From NCBI RefSeq assembly GCF_964019385.1, contig NC_088654.1:1163101-1227100 (forward strand): a stretch of DNA of 64,000 nucleotides. The letters are read 5' to 3'. The translations under genes were made by a program, and so were the position numbers. The first letter of the stretch is position 1; every line of letters begins with the position of its first letter. Below, piece after piece: positions 9,437-18,890 of the stretch. The notes under the pieces are model-generated. The model made no database searches. It was not told the DNA's origin and worked only from the letters and a program-made list of their open reading frames with translations. This DNA is from Sycon ciliatum. Taxonomy: Eukaryota > Porifera > Calcarea > Leucosolenida > Sycettidae.

Positions 9437-11045
9437 ACTCCCCCAGATTGGAATGAAACAGAGTTCGTGAAACTTATGCTCATGGTCACGTCTGGTGTAG
9501 AGTTTTCATCCGACAATATTATGTACAAACAGAATGATGGAGTCGCCATGGGATCGCCTTTGGGACCAGTCTTGGCGAACATATTTGTTGGCTTCTGCGA
9601 GTCGTCTATTGACCCTTCACTTTGGCCATCAATGTACTGTCGTTTTGTTGACGATGTGTATTGTCACGACGACGACAAGGAAACCTGTGATAGGTTTATG
9701 GAAACTCTCAACTCCTTACATCCAGCATTAAAATTCACATCAGATGGTGAAAACAATGGTACCCTTTCTTTCCTGGATGTTAGTATTTCTCGTAACATGG
9801 ATACGCACAACATGGACACGACCATTTATGGAAAGCCCACTTTCACAGGCTTGTATATCCCATGGTCAAGTTTTACTCCAACTAAGTCCAAAACACACCT
9901 CGTCAAGGCCCTTGTCTACCGTGCACATAGGATATGTTCCCCTCATCTGCTGGACGAGGAACTAGAACGACTCTTAACCATAATGACAAAGAATGGCTAT
10001 CCAAAGACACTTTTAATGAAACTCATCAACCAGAAACCGACCTTGGAAAAGACGATCACTTTTGGGCCAGAAAGATGCCGTGTGGTACTACGTTTGCCAT
10101 GGGTTGGTGCCGGTTCTTCGTGCGTCGAGAAGGAGGTGCAGAATATTGTTTGTTTCTCTTATCCGTGTGTCAAATTGTATGTCATCTTTGGGACGACCCG
10201 TGCGTTCAGCTTGAAGAAGGACGTTCTACCTACCCTAAGCAAAAATAATTTAATCTATTTCTTTCAGTGCCGAAATTGTGAAAATCAGTACGTAGGTAGA
10301 ACCTTTCTGCACCTGGGCGCACAAACTCGTCAACATGTACCGTTAAATCTTGTCCCTGTAGCTGCACGTGGTTCTCGACCTCGGCGTAGTCGTAGTCGTC
10401 CACCGAAGTGTCCAGTGCAGTCTGTGTCTGAGGTGGACTTGTCCAAGTCTGCTGTGGATACGCTTGTCGACGCCTCCTCCTTTTCGTCGGGCGCAGAGCT
10501 GGAGCCAGCCCAAACAACAGTCAACAAGAAGAAGAGACCAATACGGAAACCACCGAAACTGACAATCGAGCCCCGGACGAGTCACCAGAAGTCAATTGAG
10601 GAGACGAATTGATGACGAATCAAAAGAACCAATACTGGAAGTGACAACAACGGTTAATGTGAAGAAACGAGGTAGACCACGGAAGCAGGACAAACTGGAC
10701 GTGGAGCAGCACACTGATCTCGACCGAGGCAATTCGAATTGCAGGGACGCAGGGCGTAATGAGAGAGATTCGCAAGCGGCAATATCGGAGGTGACAACGG
10801 CCAAGTCGTCGGGTCAGGGAAACGGTACCTCGGCAATCAAGTGTCACCTGTCGGTCAGTGCTAGTTGTCGTGAGTGGTATTCCGATGATGTATTCTCTGT
10901 TTCGTCGCGTGGTAGGTCTTTGTTACATCTTGCCGTGTTGGAAGCTTTGTACATACGTGAGTAAGACCCTGAGCTTTGTGTTCAGAAGGAGAATGTGTTG
11001 TCTTTGCAGTTGTTTGGCACTGTTCGTCGTGAAGGTGCGAAATAG
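9437..11045 (+). pseudogene. Penelope-like element 1: RT + GIY-YIG with AT-hook insertion (unit A)
   Basis: 5'-truncated. The RT part shows DGVAMGSPLGPVLANIF and catalytic FVDD (9644-9655), then a linker (ITFGPERC...LPWVGAG). The GIY-YIG starts at IYFFQCRNCENQYVGRT. The LxxRxxxH Arg is Gln here (LGAQTRQH); unit B keeps Arg. After QHVP comes an insertion of about 170 residues with AT-hooks (SRPRRSRSRPPK, KKRPIRKPPK, KKRGRPRKQ), then the nuclease C-terminus (AIKCHLS, FSVSSRGRSLLHLAVLEALY, LCVQKENV). A frameshift near 10560 is shared with unit B. Penelope-like elements encode RT and GIY-YIG; the AT-hook insertion is unusual. Confidence 0.85.
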
Positions 11046-11393
11046 ATCTCTTGATATTTCTCTCTTTTTCTTGTCACCACTTTTTTGTCACTTATTGGAT
11101 TTGCATGCTGTTTTCTTGATTCTTCACATCTATTTTTTCGTGTCACTTCTACACATAATTGGAGTGATATATTTCTGAACTTCTTTTCCTTATAGTTGTA
11201 GTCTTTTAGCTTATTTTCATCATTCCCTGTAGTATTTTGACAAGAAGGGAACGAAAACGTTCAATACTTTGACACATGTCCTAATGGGCTGGTGGTGACT
11301 CTTGCGTAGATGCATGCGTAGATAATACATTTTTTGTAATATTTTCTGCCTCCGTCCTACTTTCAAATTATTATTATTATTATTATTATTATT
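11046..11393 (+). other. 3' UTR of Penelope-like element 1 with hammerhead-like motif and (ATT)n end
   Basis: No gene. 11231-11268 reads AGTATT-TTGACAAG-...-GAAAACGTT-C-AATACT. Stem I pairs perfectly, and stem III is the palindrome AACGTT. The core differs from CTGATGA, but C3 and G8 have changed together to T and A, which would keep that tertiary base pair. The element ends on (ATT)n at 11367-11393. Confidence 0.5.
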
Positions 11394-12360
11394 GTAGAAG
11401 AGAAAAGGACATATGGATACGAGTTAAGAGTAACTCTCCATCACTGTCACATGATACTTTATACAGTCAGAAAGTGCAATAACTAGGCACAAAACTGACA
11501 GAGTACTGAAACATTCGACGTCCTGACACCTAGCTTCAACACATCTCCGTAGCGCTAACCGAAAGCCTTCCAACTTGGAAGGTTCAAGGTTATGGAAAGA
11601 CCAAAGCGGGGAAGGCAAGAGGAACGAAAACGAGCAAAAGCTACAGTCCCAACTGAACAAAGAATGTCGATTGTTACTGGACGATGACGAGACCAGTACG
11701 ATATTTGACAAAGCGGTCTAACTACAATTCGAAGCAGCAAAGCAGCACACCACCCAACTTGGGTGGGTCATAAATATCAAAGATAAGTAAAGAAAGGGAA
11801 GCTTTGCGAAAACGAATTGTACAAGCCGAAAGCCAAACTCCTACAGTACTCCTCATGCATGACATTGTGATGGACTAGTTGACTACAAAACAAGTTGTTT
11901 CACACGACGTACGTTTCGCCGTATGGTTCGTGACGGCTCATCAGGTGTGCAATATGAAACTCGGATGTTGAGCCATAAATAAATGTAGAAGAGAAAAAGG
12001 ACATATGGATACGAGTTAAGAGTAACTCTCCATCACTGTAACATGATACTTTATACAGTCAGAAAGTGCAATAACTAGGCACAAAACTCGTTTTCGTTGC
12101 GCTTGCCTTCCCCTCTTTGGTCTTTCCATAACCTTGAACCTTCCAAGTTGGAAGGCTGTCGGTTAGCGCTACGGAGATGTGTTGAAGCTAGGTGTCAGGA
12201 CGTGGAATGTTTCAGTACTCTGTCAGTTTTGTGCCTAGTTTTTGCACTTTCTGACTGTATAAAGTATCATGTTACAGTGATGGAGAGTCACTCTTAACTC
12301 GTATCCATATGTCCTTTTCTCTTCTACATTTATTTATGGCTCAACATCCGAGTTTCATAT
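11394..12360 (-). mobile_element. module IV, tandem LTR-like repeat with hammerhead (unit A)
   Basis: On the minus strand a block of about 100 bp (gtgcctagttattgcac ... ccttttctcttctaca) occurs twice in direct orientation, near 12085-11985 and 11495-11394, about 590 bp apart. Between them lie the hammerhead, gacccacccaagttggg and gtagttagaccgctttg. From about 12080 to 12355 the same block runs on the plus strand and stops at (ATT)n. Tandem LTR-like repeats with a hammerhead are typical of Penelope-like pseudo-LTRs and retrozymes. No credible ORF. Confidence 0.65.
11901..11949 (-). ncRNA. hammerhead ribozyme, family 3 (module IV)
   Basis: On the minus strand: stem I CACAC (11949-11945) with GTGTG (11905-11901), core CTGATGA (11944-11938), stem II GCCGT (11937-11933) with ACGGC, then GAAA, then stem III ACG/CGT in the self-complementary ACGTACGT, and cleavage nucleotide C (plus-strand G11906) in a GUC triplet. 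All helices pair perfectly. The two-base loop of stem III makes a dimeric form likely. Predicted cleavage is on the 3' side of that C. Confidence 0.88.
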
Positions 12361-12716
12361 TATTATTATTATTATTCAAAGTATCAGTCGGGGAAGTGAA
12401 CTGCCTGAAAAGAGAAAAAAACGCCAGACCCACCAGGACTCGAACCTGGGACCCTGCTTGTCATGAGCAATGCTCTAACCACTGAGCTATGGGACCAGGC
12501 TGAACCTAGAAGGCGCTGACAAGTTTTTCACTCCAAAGGTTCAGCCTGGTCCCATAGCTCAGTGGTTAGAGCATTGCTCATGACAAGCAGGGTCCCAGGT
12601 TCGAGTCCTGGTGGGTCTGGCGTTTTTTTCTCTTTTCAGGCAGTTCACTTCCCCGACTGATATTTTGAATTTGAAGTTCTCCCAATCCTTTCCAAATTAT
12701 TATTATTATTATTATT
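12361..12716. mobile_element. head-to-head inverted dimer of SINE-I between two (ATT)n tracts
   Basis: A minus-strand SINE-I (tRNA-like core 12426-12497) faces a plus-strand copy (core 12547-12618). The heads are separated by about 45 bp, and the 3' ends point outward into (ATT)n at about 12358-12375 and 12697-12719. The arms are nearly identical over about 130 bp. The plus copy gives the clearest SINE-I structure: tRNA-like head, T-run, body ending tcctttccaaatt, (ATT)n. Confidence 0.8.
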
Positions 12717-13520
12717 ATTTGAAACTCGGATGTTGAGCCATAAATAAATGTAGAAGAGAAAAGGACATATGGATACGAGTTAAGAGTAACTCTCCATCAC
12801 TGTAACATGATACTATATACAGTCAGAAAGTGCAATAACTAGGCACAAAACTGACAGAGTACTGAAACATTCGAAGTCCTGACACCTAGCTTCAACACAT
12901 ATCCGTAGCGCTAACCGACAGCCTTCCAACTTGGAAGGTTCAAGGTTATGGAAAGACCAAAGAGGGGAAGGCAAGCGCAACGAAAACGAGCAAAAGCTAC
13001 AGTCCCAACGGAACAAAGAATGTCGATTGTTACTGGACGATGACGAGAGGAGTACTGTAGGAGTTTGACTTTCGGCTTGTACAATTCGTTTTCGCAAAGC
13101 TTCCCTTTCTTTACTTATCTTTGATATTTATGACCCACCCAAGTTGGGTGGTGTGCTGCTTTGCTGCTTCGAATTGTAGTTAGACCGCTTTGTCAAATAT
13201 CGTACTGGTCTCGTCATCGTCCAGTAACAATCGACATTCTTTGTTCTGTTGGGACTGTAGCTTTTGCTCGTTTTCGTTGCGCATTGCCTTCCCCTCTTTG
13301 GTCTTTCCATAACCTTGAACCTTCCAAGTTGGAAGGCTGTCGGTTAGCGCTACGGAGATGTGTTGAAGCTAGGTGTCAGGAGGTCGAATGTCTCAGTACT
13401 CTGTCAGTTTTGTGCCTAGTTATTGCACTTTCTGACTGTATATAGTATCATGTTACAGTGATGGAGAGTTACTCTTAACTCGTATCCATATGTCCTTTTC
13501 TCTTCTACATTATTATTATT
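12717..13520. mobile_element. inverted dimer of module IV between two (ATT)n tracts (unit A)
   Basis: Module IV runs minus at about 12721-13045 and plus at about 13160-13507, with arms of about 320 bp, both free ends meeting (ATT)n. The centre contains gacccacccaagttggg. It ends before the hammerhead (gaaactcgg is the last part kept). Unit B has the same dimer at 31056-31865. Confidence 0.75.
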
Positions 13521-14530
13521 ATTCAAACAGTAGTTTGGAGGCGGTGGAAAAACAGTTTCGTACACAATATTTGCATGCAACGACGCAAATCCACACAATT
13601 CAGTAGACACTTCCTTTCTATCAAACGTTTTCTTTCCCTTCTCTTCAGGATAGTACAGGGAATGTTGGAAATTTGGAAAAACACATAACTATATAGAAAA
13701 AATAGAGAAAAAGTCAACACTTCAACATAGGCGATAAAATGAGGATCCAGCTCTGCATAGAGTCTTGGTTGAGCGGAATCGGATCTTTGCGTCATAATAC
13801 CGTACAAATCTGAGGGGAACCCGGGGAGTCGCGGGTACTCTTGGATCAAAAACAATGGTGCCCTGCCTCGAGACCGGCCTTGCACTGGTGTGGAGTGTAC
13901 GCATGACATCAGAAGATCCGATTCCGCTCGACCAAGACCCTATGCAGAGCTGGATCGGCGTTGCACACTCTGGGGGGGGTTATGTACTCTTGACCCAATG
14001 AATAGAGTAAGCTGCGCACTCAGTACAAACACCATTAGTAAAACTTGTTTTCATGTTAATATAGTAGTATTTTGACAAGAAGGGAATGAAAACGTTCAAT
14101 ACTTTGAATTATGTCCTAATTGGCTGGTGGTGACTCTTGCGTAGATGCATGCGTAGATAACAACTTTTTTTGTATTATTTTTATTACTTATTTTTAATTT
14201 TTACAAGAGGTCGGAGGCGGATAATACTTTAAAAACGAAGGTACGTTTTGGGTCGTAAGTATCCACGCAACACCCATCCATCCTCATTATTAGTTTCCTT
14301 CGAGTTTTGTGTCGTGCTGAACTTGATAATTTTCCACCTTGGCACGAGTGTTGTTATCTCATTTTCTTTACGCTATATAAGTTTTAGTCTTTCCAACTTG
14401 AGCCATTCCCTGTATAATCCTTGATGAGAAGGGACCGAAAACGTTCGGATACTTTTGACAAGTGCTTTATTTTGACTTGATGTGTGTTGCGTGGATACTT
14501 GCGACCCAAAACTTACCTTCGTTTTTAAAT
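13521..14530. other. no gene; Penelope-like flanks, an inverted repeat and two hammerhead-like motifs
   Basis: An inverted repeat (about 13742-13784 and 13911-13955; ctctgcatag / ctatgcagag) surrounds a GC-rich spacer, and an 8-G run lies at 13972-13979 (17 G in unit B). Motif 14066-14103 repeats the AGTATT...AATACT form. Motif 14413-14452 reads ATCC-TTGATGA-G...C-CGAAA-ACGTT-C-GGAT, with 4-bp stem I and C3 changed to T. TCCCT upstream could also pair with AGGGA of the stem II region. No ORF is convincing. Confidence 0.45.
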
Positions 14531-14539
14531 TATTATTAT

Positions 14540-14905
14540 TATTATTATTGAAGTGTGTGGGTACAGTTAGGGCTGCGTCCCACCCGCCTTTGTGGATTCA
14601 CAGGAAGTGTGAGCTACGAGGTCTGAAGAAAATGTTGAACAGTCTCTGCTCGGATGACGACTACACCATAGCTCAGTGGTTAGAGCATCGCTAGCTACAA
14701 GCAAGGGTCTCTGGTTCGAGTCCTGGTGGTGACAGTCAATTTTTTCTTCAGACTTTTCCCGTTTGTCTCTTTCCCTCAAACTAGTGAAGATGTTATGACT
14801 TGGGGCTCCGCGTGCTAGAGTGTACGTGAAGTGTGCGGGTACAGTGAGGGCTGCGTCCCACCCGCCTGTGTGGATTCACAGGAAGTGTGAGCTACGAAGT
14901 ACCAG
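14540..14905 (+). mobile_element. SINE-II, plus orientation (unit A)
   Basis: tRNA-like core 14662-14733 with A box TAGCTCAGTGGTTAGAGC and B box GGTTCGAGTCC, followed by gacagtcaattttttcttc and tttgtctctttccctcaa. It starts next to an (ATT)n tract. A second partial 5' segment follows (14820-14900: gggctgcgtcccacccgcc). Confidence 0.7.
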
Positions 14906-15939
14906 CCTGCTATGTCGGATACCGCCAACCATGCATCGACCAGGCGCCAGGTGCAAACTGATGGTGGTGGTGGTGAGAAGGAGAGCTCTGTGCCAGAACT
15001 TTGCAGGTCAGAGAGCGTGGCGTGGGTTTACTGCCATATTGCCAGGTGTTTTTTACCACCATATTGATCAGCTTGGCAAATCATTTCATCTAATGTGGCC
15101 TGATATGAAAAAAGCCAAAATGTGTGATTCCATGAAAAGGACATCACGATACCAGAAACAATTTGCTGGTTAACTCATGTTTATCTCGCTAAACTCCTGC
15201 TTGGGTCAGAGAGTCAGAGGGTTAGAGAGTGGTCGAATAGCAGTCCAAATTGAAATCTTGATGAATGCGTAAATCTTTGAAAGACAATTTAAAACAAAAA
15301 AGAGTTTGTGGACACATTGTGCAGCATAAAAGTCAATCAGTCACCAAAACAAGATTTGAAGAGTTTTACTGGAGTCTCCGAAATAAGAATAATGCATGAT
15401 GAACATCATTGTACGCGATCAGAAAACCAAAAGAGAATCAGCTTGAGGACCAATTCACGCCTCCATTGTTGTTTTCTCAGAAATTTCGAGTCCAAGCTTA
15501 GCAGTGTAGTTAAACCCTCATTCCATGTTAACATTTTTTTACTACGTTACCAGTTTATTGGGGTCTTTTTGCAATCCAGGAACGTTTTGGGTGGTATTCT
15601 TGCAAACTCTCCATTTTATATAACTTTTGTGCTGTGTTACCTTCCCATAGACCAATGCTTTGACCAATCTGCATTTGTTGACAGCTCTGAAGTTTGCCGG
15701 GATAATTTGCAAGTTGCAAAATACCAGCCAAAACGATCCTGGGGTCCAAAAGGACCCCAATATACTGGGAGCATAGGAAAAAAGGCCACATGGAATGAGG
15801 GATAATGCCTGTAGGAGAACATTTTCTTGCAGGGCCTCATACGTCAGTGGATGTCATTCATGTGTTCGGTGAACATGGAGATAATTACCAAAACTAACCT
15901 CTAACCCAAATTAATTATGGATCTCGGTTATGCCGTTTT
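14906..15939. other. no recognised gene (unit A)
   Basis: A short open stretch near 14912-15050 (Gly-rich after MSDTANHAS) is also open in unit B but is too short to call. The single TTAA at 15528-15531 is the empty site of the 988-bp element in unit B. A hairpin GGGGTCC...GGACCCC lies at about 15743-15760. Confidence 0.4.
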
Positions 15940-16560
15940 CATTATGCAGAGCTCACGGACTTGTCAGTTTGAGCACTCCGGCAAGGTATGTTCGGGCCTG
16001 GTTTAAGTAGGGCTCTAAATAGGGCTTTGCAAAATATATTTTTCATTGCTATCAGGTTCGGCCTCATTTTAGCTGTTCTGCTCTGATAAATCCACAAAGG
16101 ACGAAACAGGTCTGGAACAGGTCTGTCCGCAGATTGAGTATTTTGCTCCTGCTCTTGTAGCAGTTGAGCACTCTGGCAAGGTACGTTCTGGCCTGGATTA
16201 AATAGGGCCTTGACAATTTTATTTTTCATTGCCATCAGTTTTGGCCTCATTTCCTCTGTGCTACGCTGATGAGTCCACAACGGACGAAACAGGTCTTTCC
16301 GCAGATTGAGGATTTCGCTACTGCTCTTCTAGCAGTTGAGTACTCATGTGTGGGGTAGCGCTTTTGGCGCTTGTGATATGCAGAGCTCACTGACTTGTCA
16401 GTTTAAGCACTATGACAGGGTACGTTTGGCCTGGTTTACTTAAAATAGGGTTTTGGATTTTTTCATTGTCATCATGTTTGGCCTTATTTCCTCTGTGCTG
16501 CGCTCATGAGTCCACAAAAGACGAAAGAGGTCTGTCTGCAGACTGAGTACTTATCTAGGG
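15940..16560 (+). repeat. hammerhead-bearing tandem repeat, three degenerate monomers (unit A)
   Basis: Three related blocks, each gcagagctcac..cttgtcag ... ggttcggcctcattt..., end in a hammerhead-like core. The first (16078-16132) has CTGATAA, losing G8, and an internal duplication in stem III. The second (16253-16311) has CTGATGA-GTCC/GGAC-GAAA, with CCTC/GAGG extending stem I and one stem I mismatch. The third (16498-16541) has CTCATGA, losing G5. Unit B and the region at 44.2 kb have the same three-block order. Confidence 0.7.
16253..16311 (+). ncRNA. hammerhead ribozyme, family 2 (unit A, block 2)
   Basis: CTACG (16261-16265) pairs with CGCAG (16300-16304) except for one A.C. Core CTGATGA is 16266-16272, stem II GTCC/GGAC, GAAA 16286-16289. 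Stem III is weak (ACA against TTT), and the cleavage nucleotide is C16299. It is the only one of the three with an intact core, but the weak stem III makes activity doubtful. Confidence 0.6.
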
Positions 16561-17087
16561 TATTGTGTTGTTGAGGAATACATGAAATTTCAAGGAGATG
16601 TGATGCAGCAAAGTAAAAATATTTCAAAAATCATACCCCTGGGGACCCTTTGGACCCCACAACCCGGAATGACGGTTAACTTACAGTTGCTCAAGCTTTG
16701 GTAGGTTAGCAAATACATTTGTAGGAAGACTTGTAAGTTGATTCCTGTCCAGGCCTCTACAAAGGGAGAGGAGAAAAGGGTACTAAACATATTTGCGCAT
16801 ATTTGGGTTCAGTGATGGCCGCTGACATACCAGGCGGCAAACCTTTATAGGAGGAGTAGAACACAAGTCAAGGATCTGAAAACCATTGCATGAAAAAAAG
16901 AATGTGATGAAAAAAATTGGAACCCTACCCAAACACAGCAAAATTCAATGAAGCGAGAACTGTAATAGAATAAGCATGCCATACACTCTCAGTAGTATGA
17001 CAGAAAAGAAACATGCTAAGAGAAATGACATAATGTACTTGTACCTAACAATATCACACTCCAGCACACCACAGGACGACGGGTCAT
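16561..17087. other. no gene; 5' flank of the RT-type ORF (unit A/B boundary)
   Basis: AT-rich sequence without a supported ORF, shared with 36640-37155 and, more diverged, with 44661-45060. ccccttttctcctctccc-type stretches and hairpins are present, but I see no promoter I can defend. Confidence 0.4.
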
Positions 17088-18125
17088 TTGTTTGTGAGCC
17101 TGAGGCGGTGGCTGGTCTGGGTGAGGAAGAGGGTGGATAGTTGGTCGCGGGAGTTGCGGAAGCTGTCTCGGTTTGCCAAGACGGAAACACATGCTGCCTA
17201 TGCAGCACTAACCTATGGTTTACGGTGTAGGTGGGTGTACCTTTTCCGCACTGTGCCCCTCCCGGATGAGTGCATCAAGAGCTTAGACAATATCATCGCT
17301 TTCGAGTTTTTCCCAGCACTGACGGGTCGTGCTGCCTTCACCGAGGAGGACTTACGCATGCTAAGACTGCCCACCCGGTTGGTTGGTCTGGAAATCCTGT
17401 CGTTCCAGAGGATGAGTCAGACGGAACGTGGCGCGTCAGTGAAAATGACAGAGGCTCAGGTTGCTGAGCTAGTCAGCCAGAGCAACACATCCTGGGAAAG
17501 ACGCAAGACTGAATGCATAAGGGAGGCTGCTTTTAACGCAAAAAGATGCACCGGCAAGCAGCGAGCTGCATCAAGTGAAAATGACTTCAAACTGGTGGAG
17601 CAGGCTGCATCGCTTGATGGGGCTTGTCTACTTGGCCACCTGGCGTCCCGAGGGGTGTCCAGCTGGCTCAACTCGCTGCCACTGCGGGACCATGATTACC
17701 ACCTCTCGAAAGGAGATTTCCGAGATGCTTTTGCGCTGCGGTACGACTGGGCACTGGCGGATGTCCCGTTAACCTGCTCCTGTGGCCGTCCATTTAGTGC
17801 AGCCCATGCCATGAGCTGCCTGACTGGAGGATTCCCGACAATACGGCATATCGAAGTGCGAGACATCCTGGCTGATTTGCTGACTGAAGTGTGTGTGGAT
17901 GTTGCTGTGGATCCAGCGCTCGCGCCACTCTCTGGTGAGGTGTTTGTCGCCGCGTCTACGAATACAGCGGATGATGCCCGGGCAGACATTCGCGCGAGGG
18001 GGCTGTGGACCCGGGCCCAGAACGCCTACATGGACGTTCGAGTATTTCACCCTGATGCGCCTTCCTATGCTGCGTTTTGGCAGAGCACGAGCGCAGAAAG
18101 AAATCTGAGTTTGCTGAATGCATAA
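17088..18125 (+). CDS. RT-type retroelement, C-terminal ORF, 345 aa (unit B)
   Basis: Longest clean copy with 37156. The N-terminal third (PHAAYAAL-like, FFPALTGR, RLPTRLVGLEIL) matches the region just after the RT domain in retroelement polyproteins common in cnidarian and sponge genomes. The middle is helical. The C-terminal part has CSCGRPFSAAHAMSC, RHIEVRDILADLLTEV, then DIRARGLWTRAQNAYMDVRVFHP. The RT domain itself is absent, so the start is a truncation and ATG use is doubtful. Like the other copies it changes frame at the end before KSEFAERIINVDRG. DVRV could be part of a restriction-like nuclease fold; that is unproven. Confidence 0.7.
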   Translation: MFVSLRRWLVWVRKRVDSWSRELRKLSRFAKTETHAAYAALTYGLRCRWVYLFRTVPLPDECIKSLDNIIAFEFFPALTGRAAFTEEDLRMLRLPTRLVGLEILSFQRMSQTERGASVKMTEAQVAELVSQSNTSWERRKTECIREAAFNAKRCTGKQRAASSENDFKLVEQAASLDGACLLGHLASRGVSSWLNSLPLRDHDYHLSKGDFRDAFALRYDWALADVPLTCSCGRPFSAAHAMSCLTGGFPTIRHIEVRDILADLLTEVCVDVAVDPALAPLSGEVFVAASTNTADDARADIRARGLWTRAQNAYMDVRVFHPDAPSYAAFWQSTSAERNLSLLNA

Positions 18126-18228
18126 TCAATGTGGATCGTGGTACATTCACTCCTCTCATTTCACCACGGCCGGTTGTTGTGCGGTTATCAAATGCGGTTA
18201 TCAAATTGTTGTCTCCTCGCCGTTTGTT

Positions 18229-18344
18229 CAATTATTATTATTATTATTATTTGTAAGAAAGGTTTGCTCCCCACACCGGAGCTCGCCGGGCTCGCCGGGC
18301 TCACCTTTCTTACAAATCATCGCCGAAGTCGCAACCACTACTTC

Positions 18345-18378
<34 letters not shown>
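18229..18378 (+). repeat. GC-rich end of the hammerhead module between (ATT)n tracts
   Basis: tttgtaagaaagg ... ctcgccgggctcgccgggctcac ... gtcgcaaccactacttcgta, with (ATT)n at about 18229-18251 and 18346-18377. It is the 3' end of the module without its ribozyme. The retroelement 3' flank differs from units A and C from about 18158 on. Confidence 0.6.
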
Positions 18379-18548
18379 GAAGTAGTGGTTGCGACTTCGG
18401 CGATGATTTGTCAGAAAGATTTGCTCCCCACACCGGAGCTCGCGCTATTCCGCCGACTTTACTTGACACTTGACTGACTCACGATTGCCATCCAGAGCAC
18501 ACGAGAAGTCCATCGAACCTTCGACTCGGCAAACCTGTAAGAAAGCAC

Positions 18549-18612
18549 CACTCCCTGCTCAATACACAGTGTTTCGGGGAATTCACCCCTCATCAGTTGA
18601 GCTTGAGTAGGC
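18549..18612 (-). ncRNA. hammerhead ribozyme, family 1, minus strand (unit B, left arm)
   Basis: GCTCAA (18602-18597), CTGATGA, GGGG/CCCC, GAAA, ACA/TGT, then A and TTGAGC (to 18557), all identical to the unit A ribozyme on the opposite strand. Confidence 0.85.
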
Positions 18613-18648
18613 TGAGGAAGATTGTGCCTGAAGAGCACCACTTCCTCA

Positions 18649-18711
18649 GCCTACTCAAGCTCAACTGATGAGGGGTGAATTCCCCGAAACACTGTGTATT
18701 GAGCAGGGAGT
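18649..18711 (+). ncRNA. hammerhead ribozyme, family 1 (unit B, right arm)
   Basis: GCTCAA 18659-18664 with TTGAGC 18699-18704; core, stem II and stem III as in unit A. Predicted cleavage after A18698. Confidence 0.87.
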
Positions 18712-18890
18712 GGTGCTTTCTTACAGGTTTGCCGAGTCGAAGGTTCGATGGACTTCTCGTGTGCTCTGGATGGCAATCGTGAGTCAGTCAAGTGTCAAGT
18801 AAAGTCGGCGGAATAGCGCGAGCTCCGGTGTGGGGAGCAAATCTTTCTGACAAATCATCGCCGAAGTCGCGACCACTACTTCGTACTGTT

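Larger units (their letters stand above)
18379..18890. mobile_element. giant palindrome of the hammerhead module, about 245-bp arms (unit B)
   Basis: The minus-strand module (18379-18640) and plus-strand module (18642-18890) lie head-to-head; the left copy extends slightly further (gtgctcttcaggcac). The arms are nearly identical, so this is a recent inverted duplication or an under-repaired hairpin insertion. Each arm carries a full hammerhead. Confidence 0.85.

Noticed and set aside
14912..15173. Small ORF with a Gly run (also at 33267) as a gene
   Set aside because: Short, differs in length between units, no recognisable domain, and no splice or promoter evidence.
18129..18473. Plus-strand ORFs with Leu/Tyr runs
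   Set aside because: They are translations of (TTA)n/(ATT)n microsatellites.
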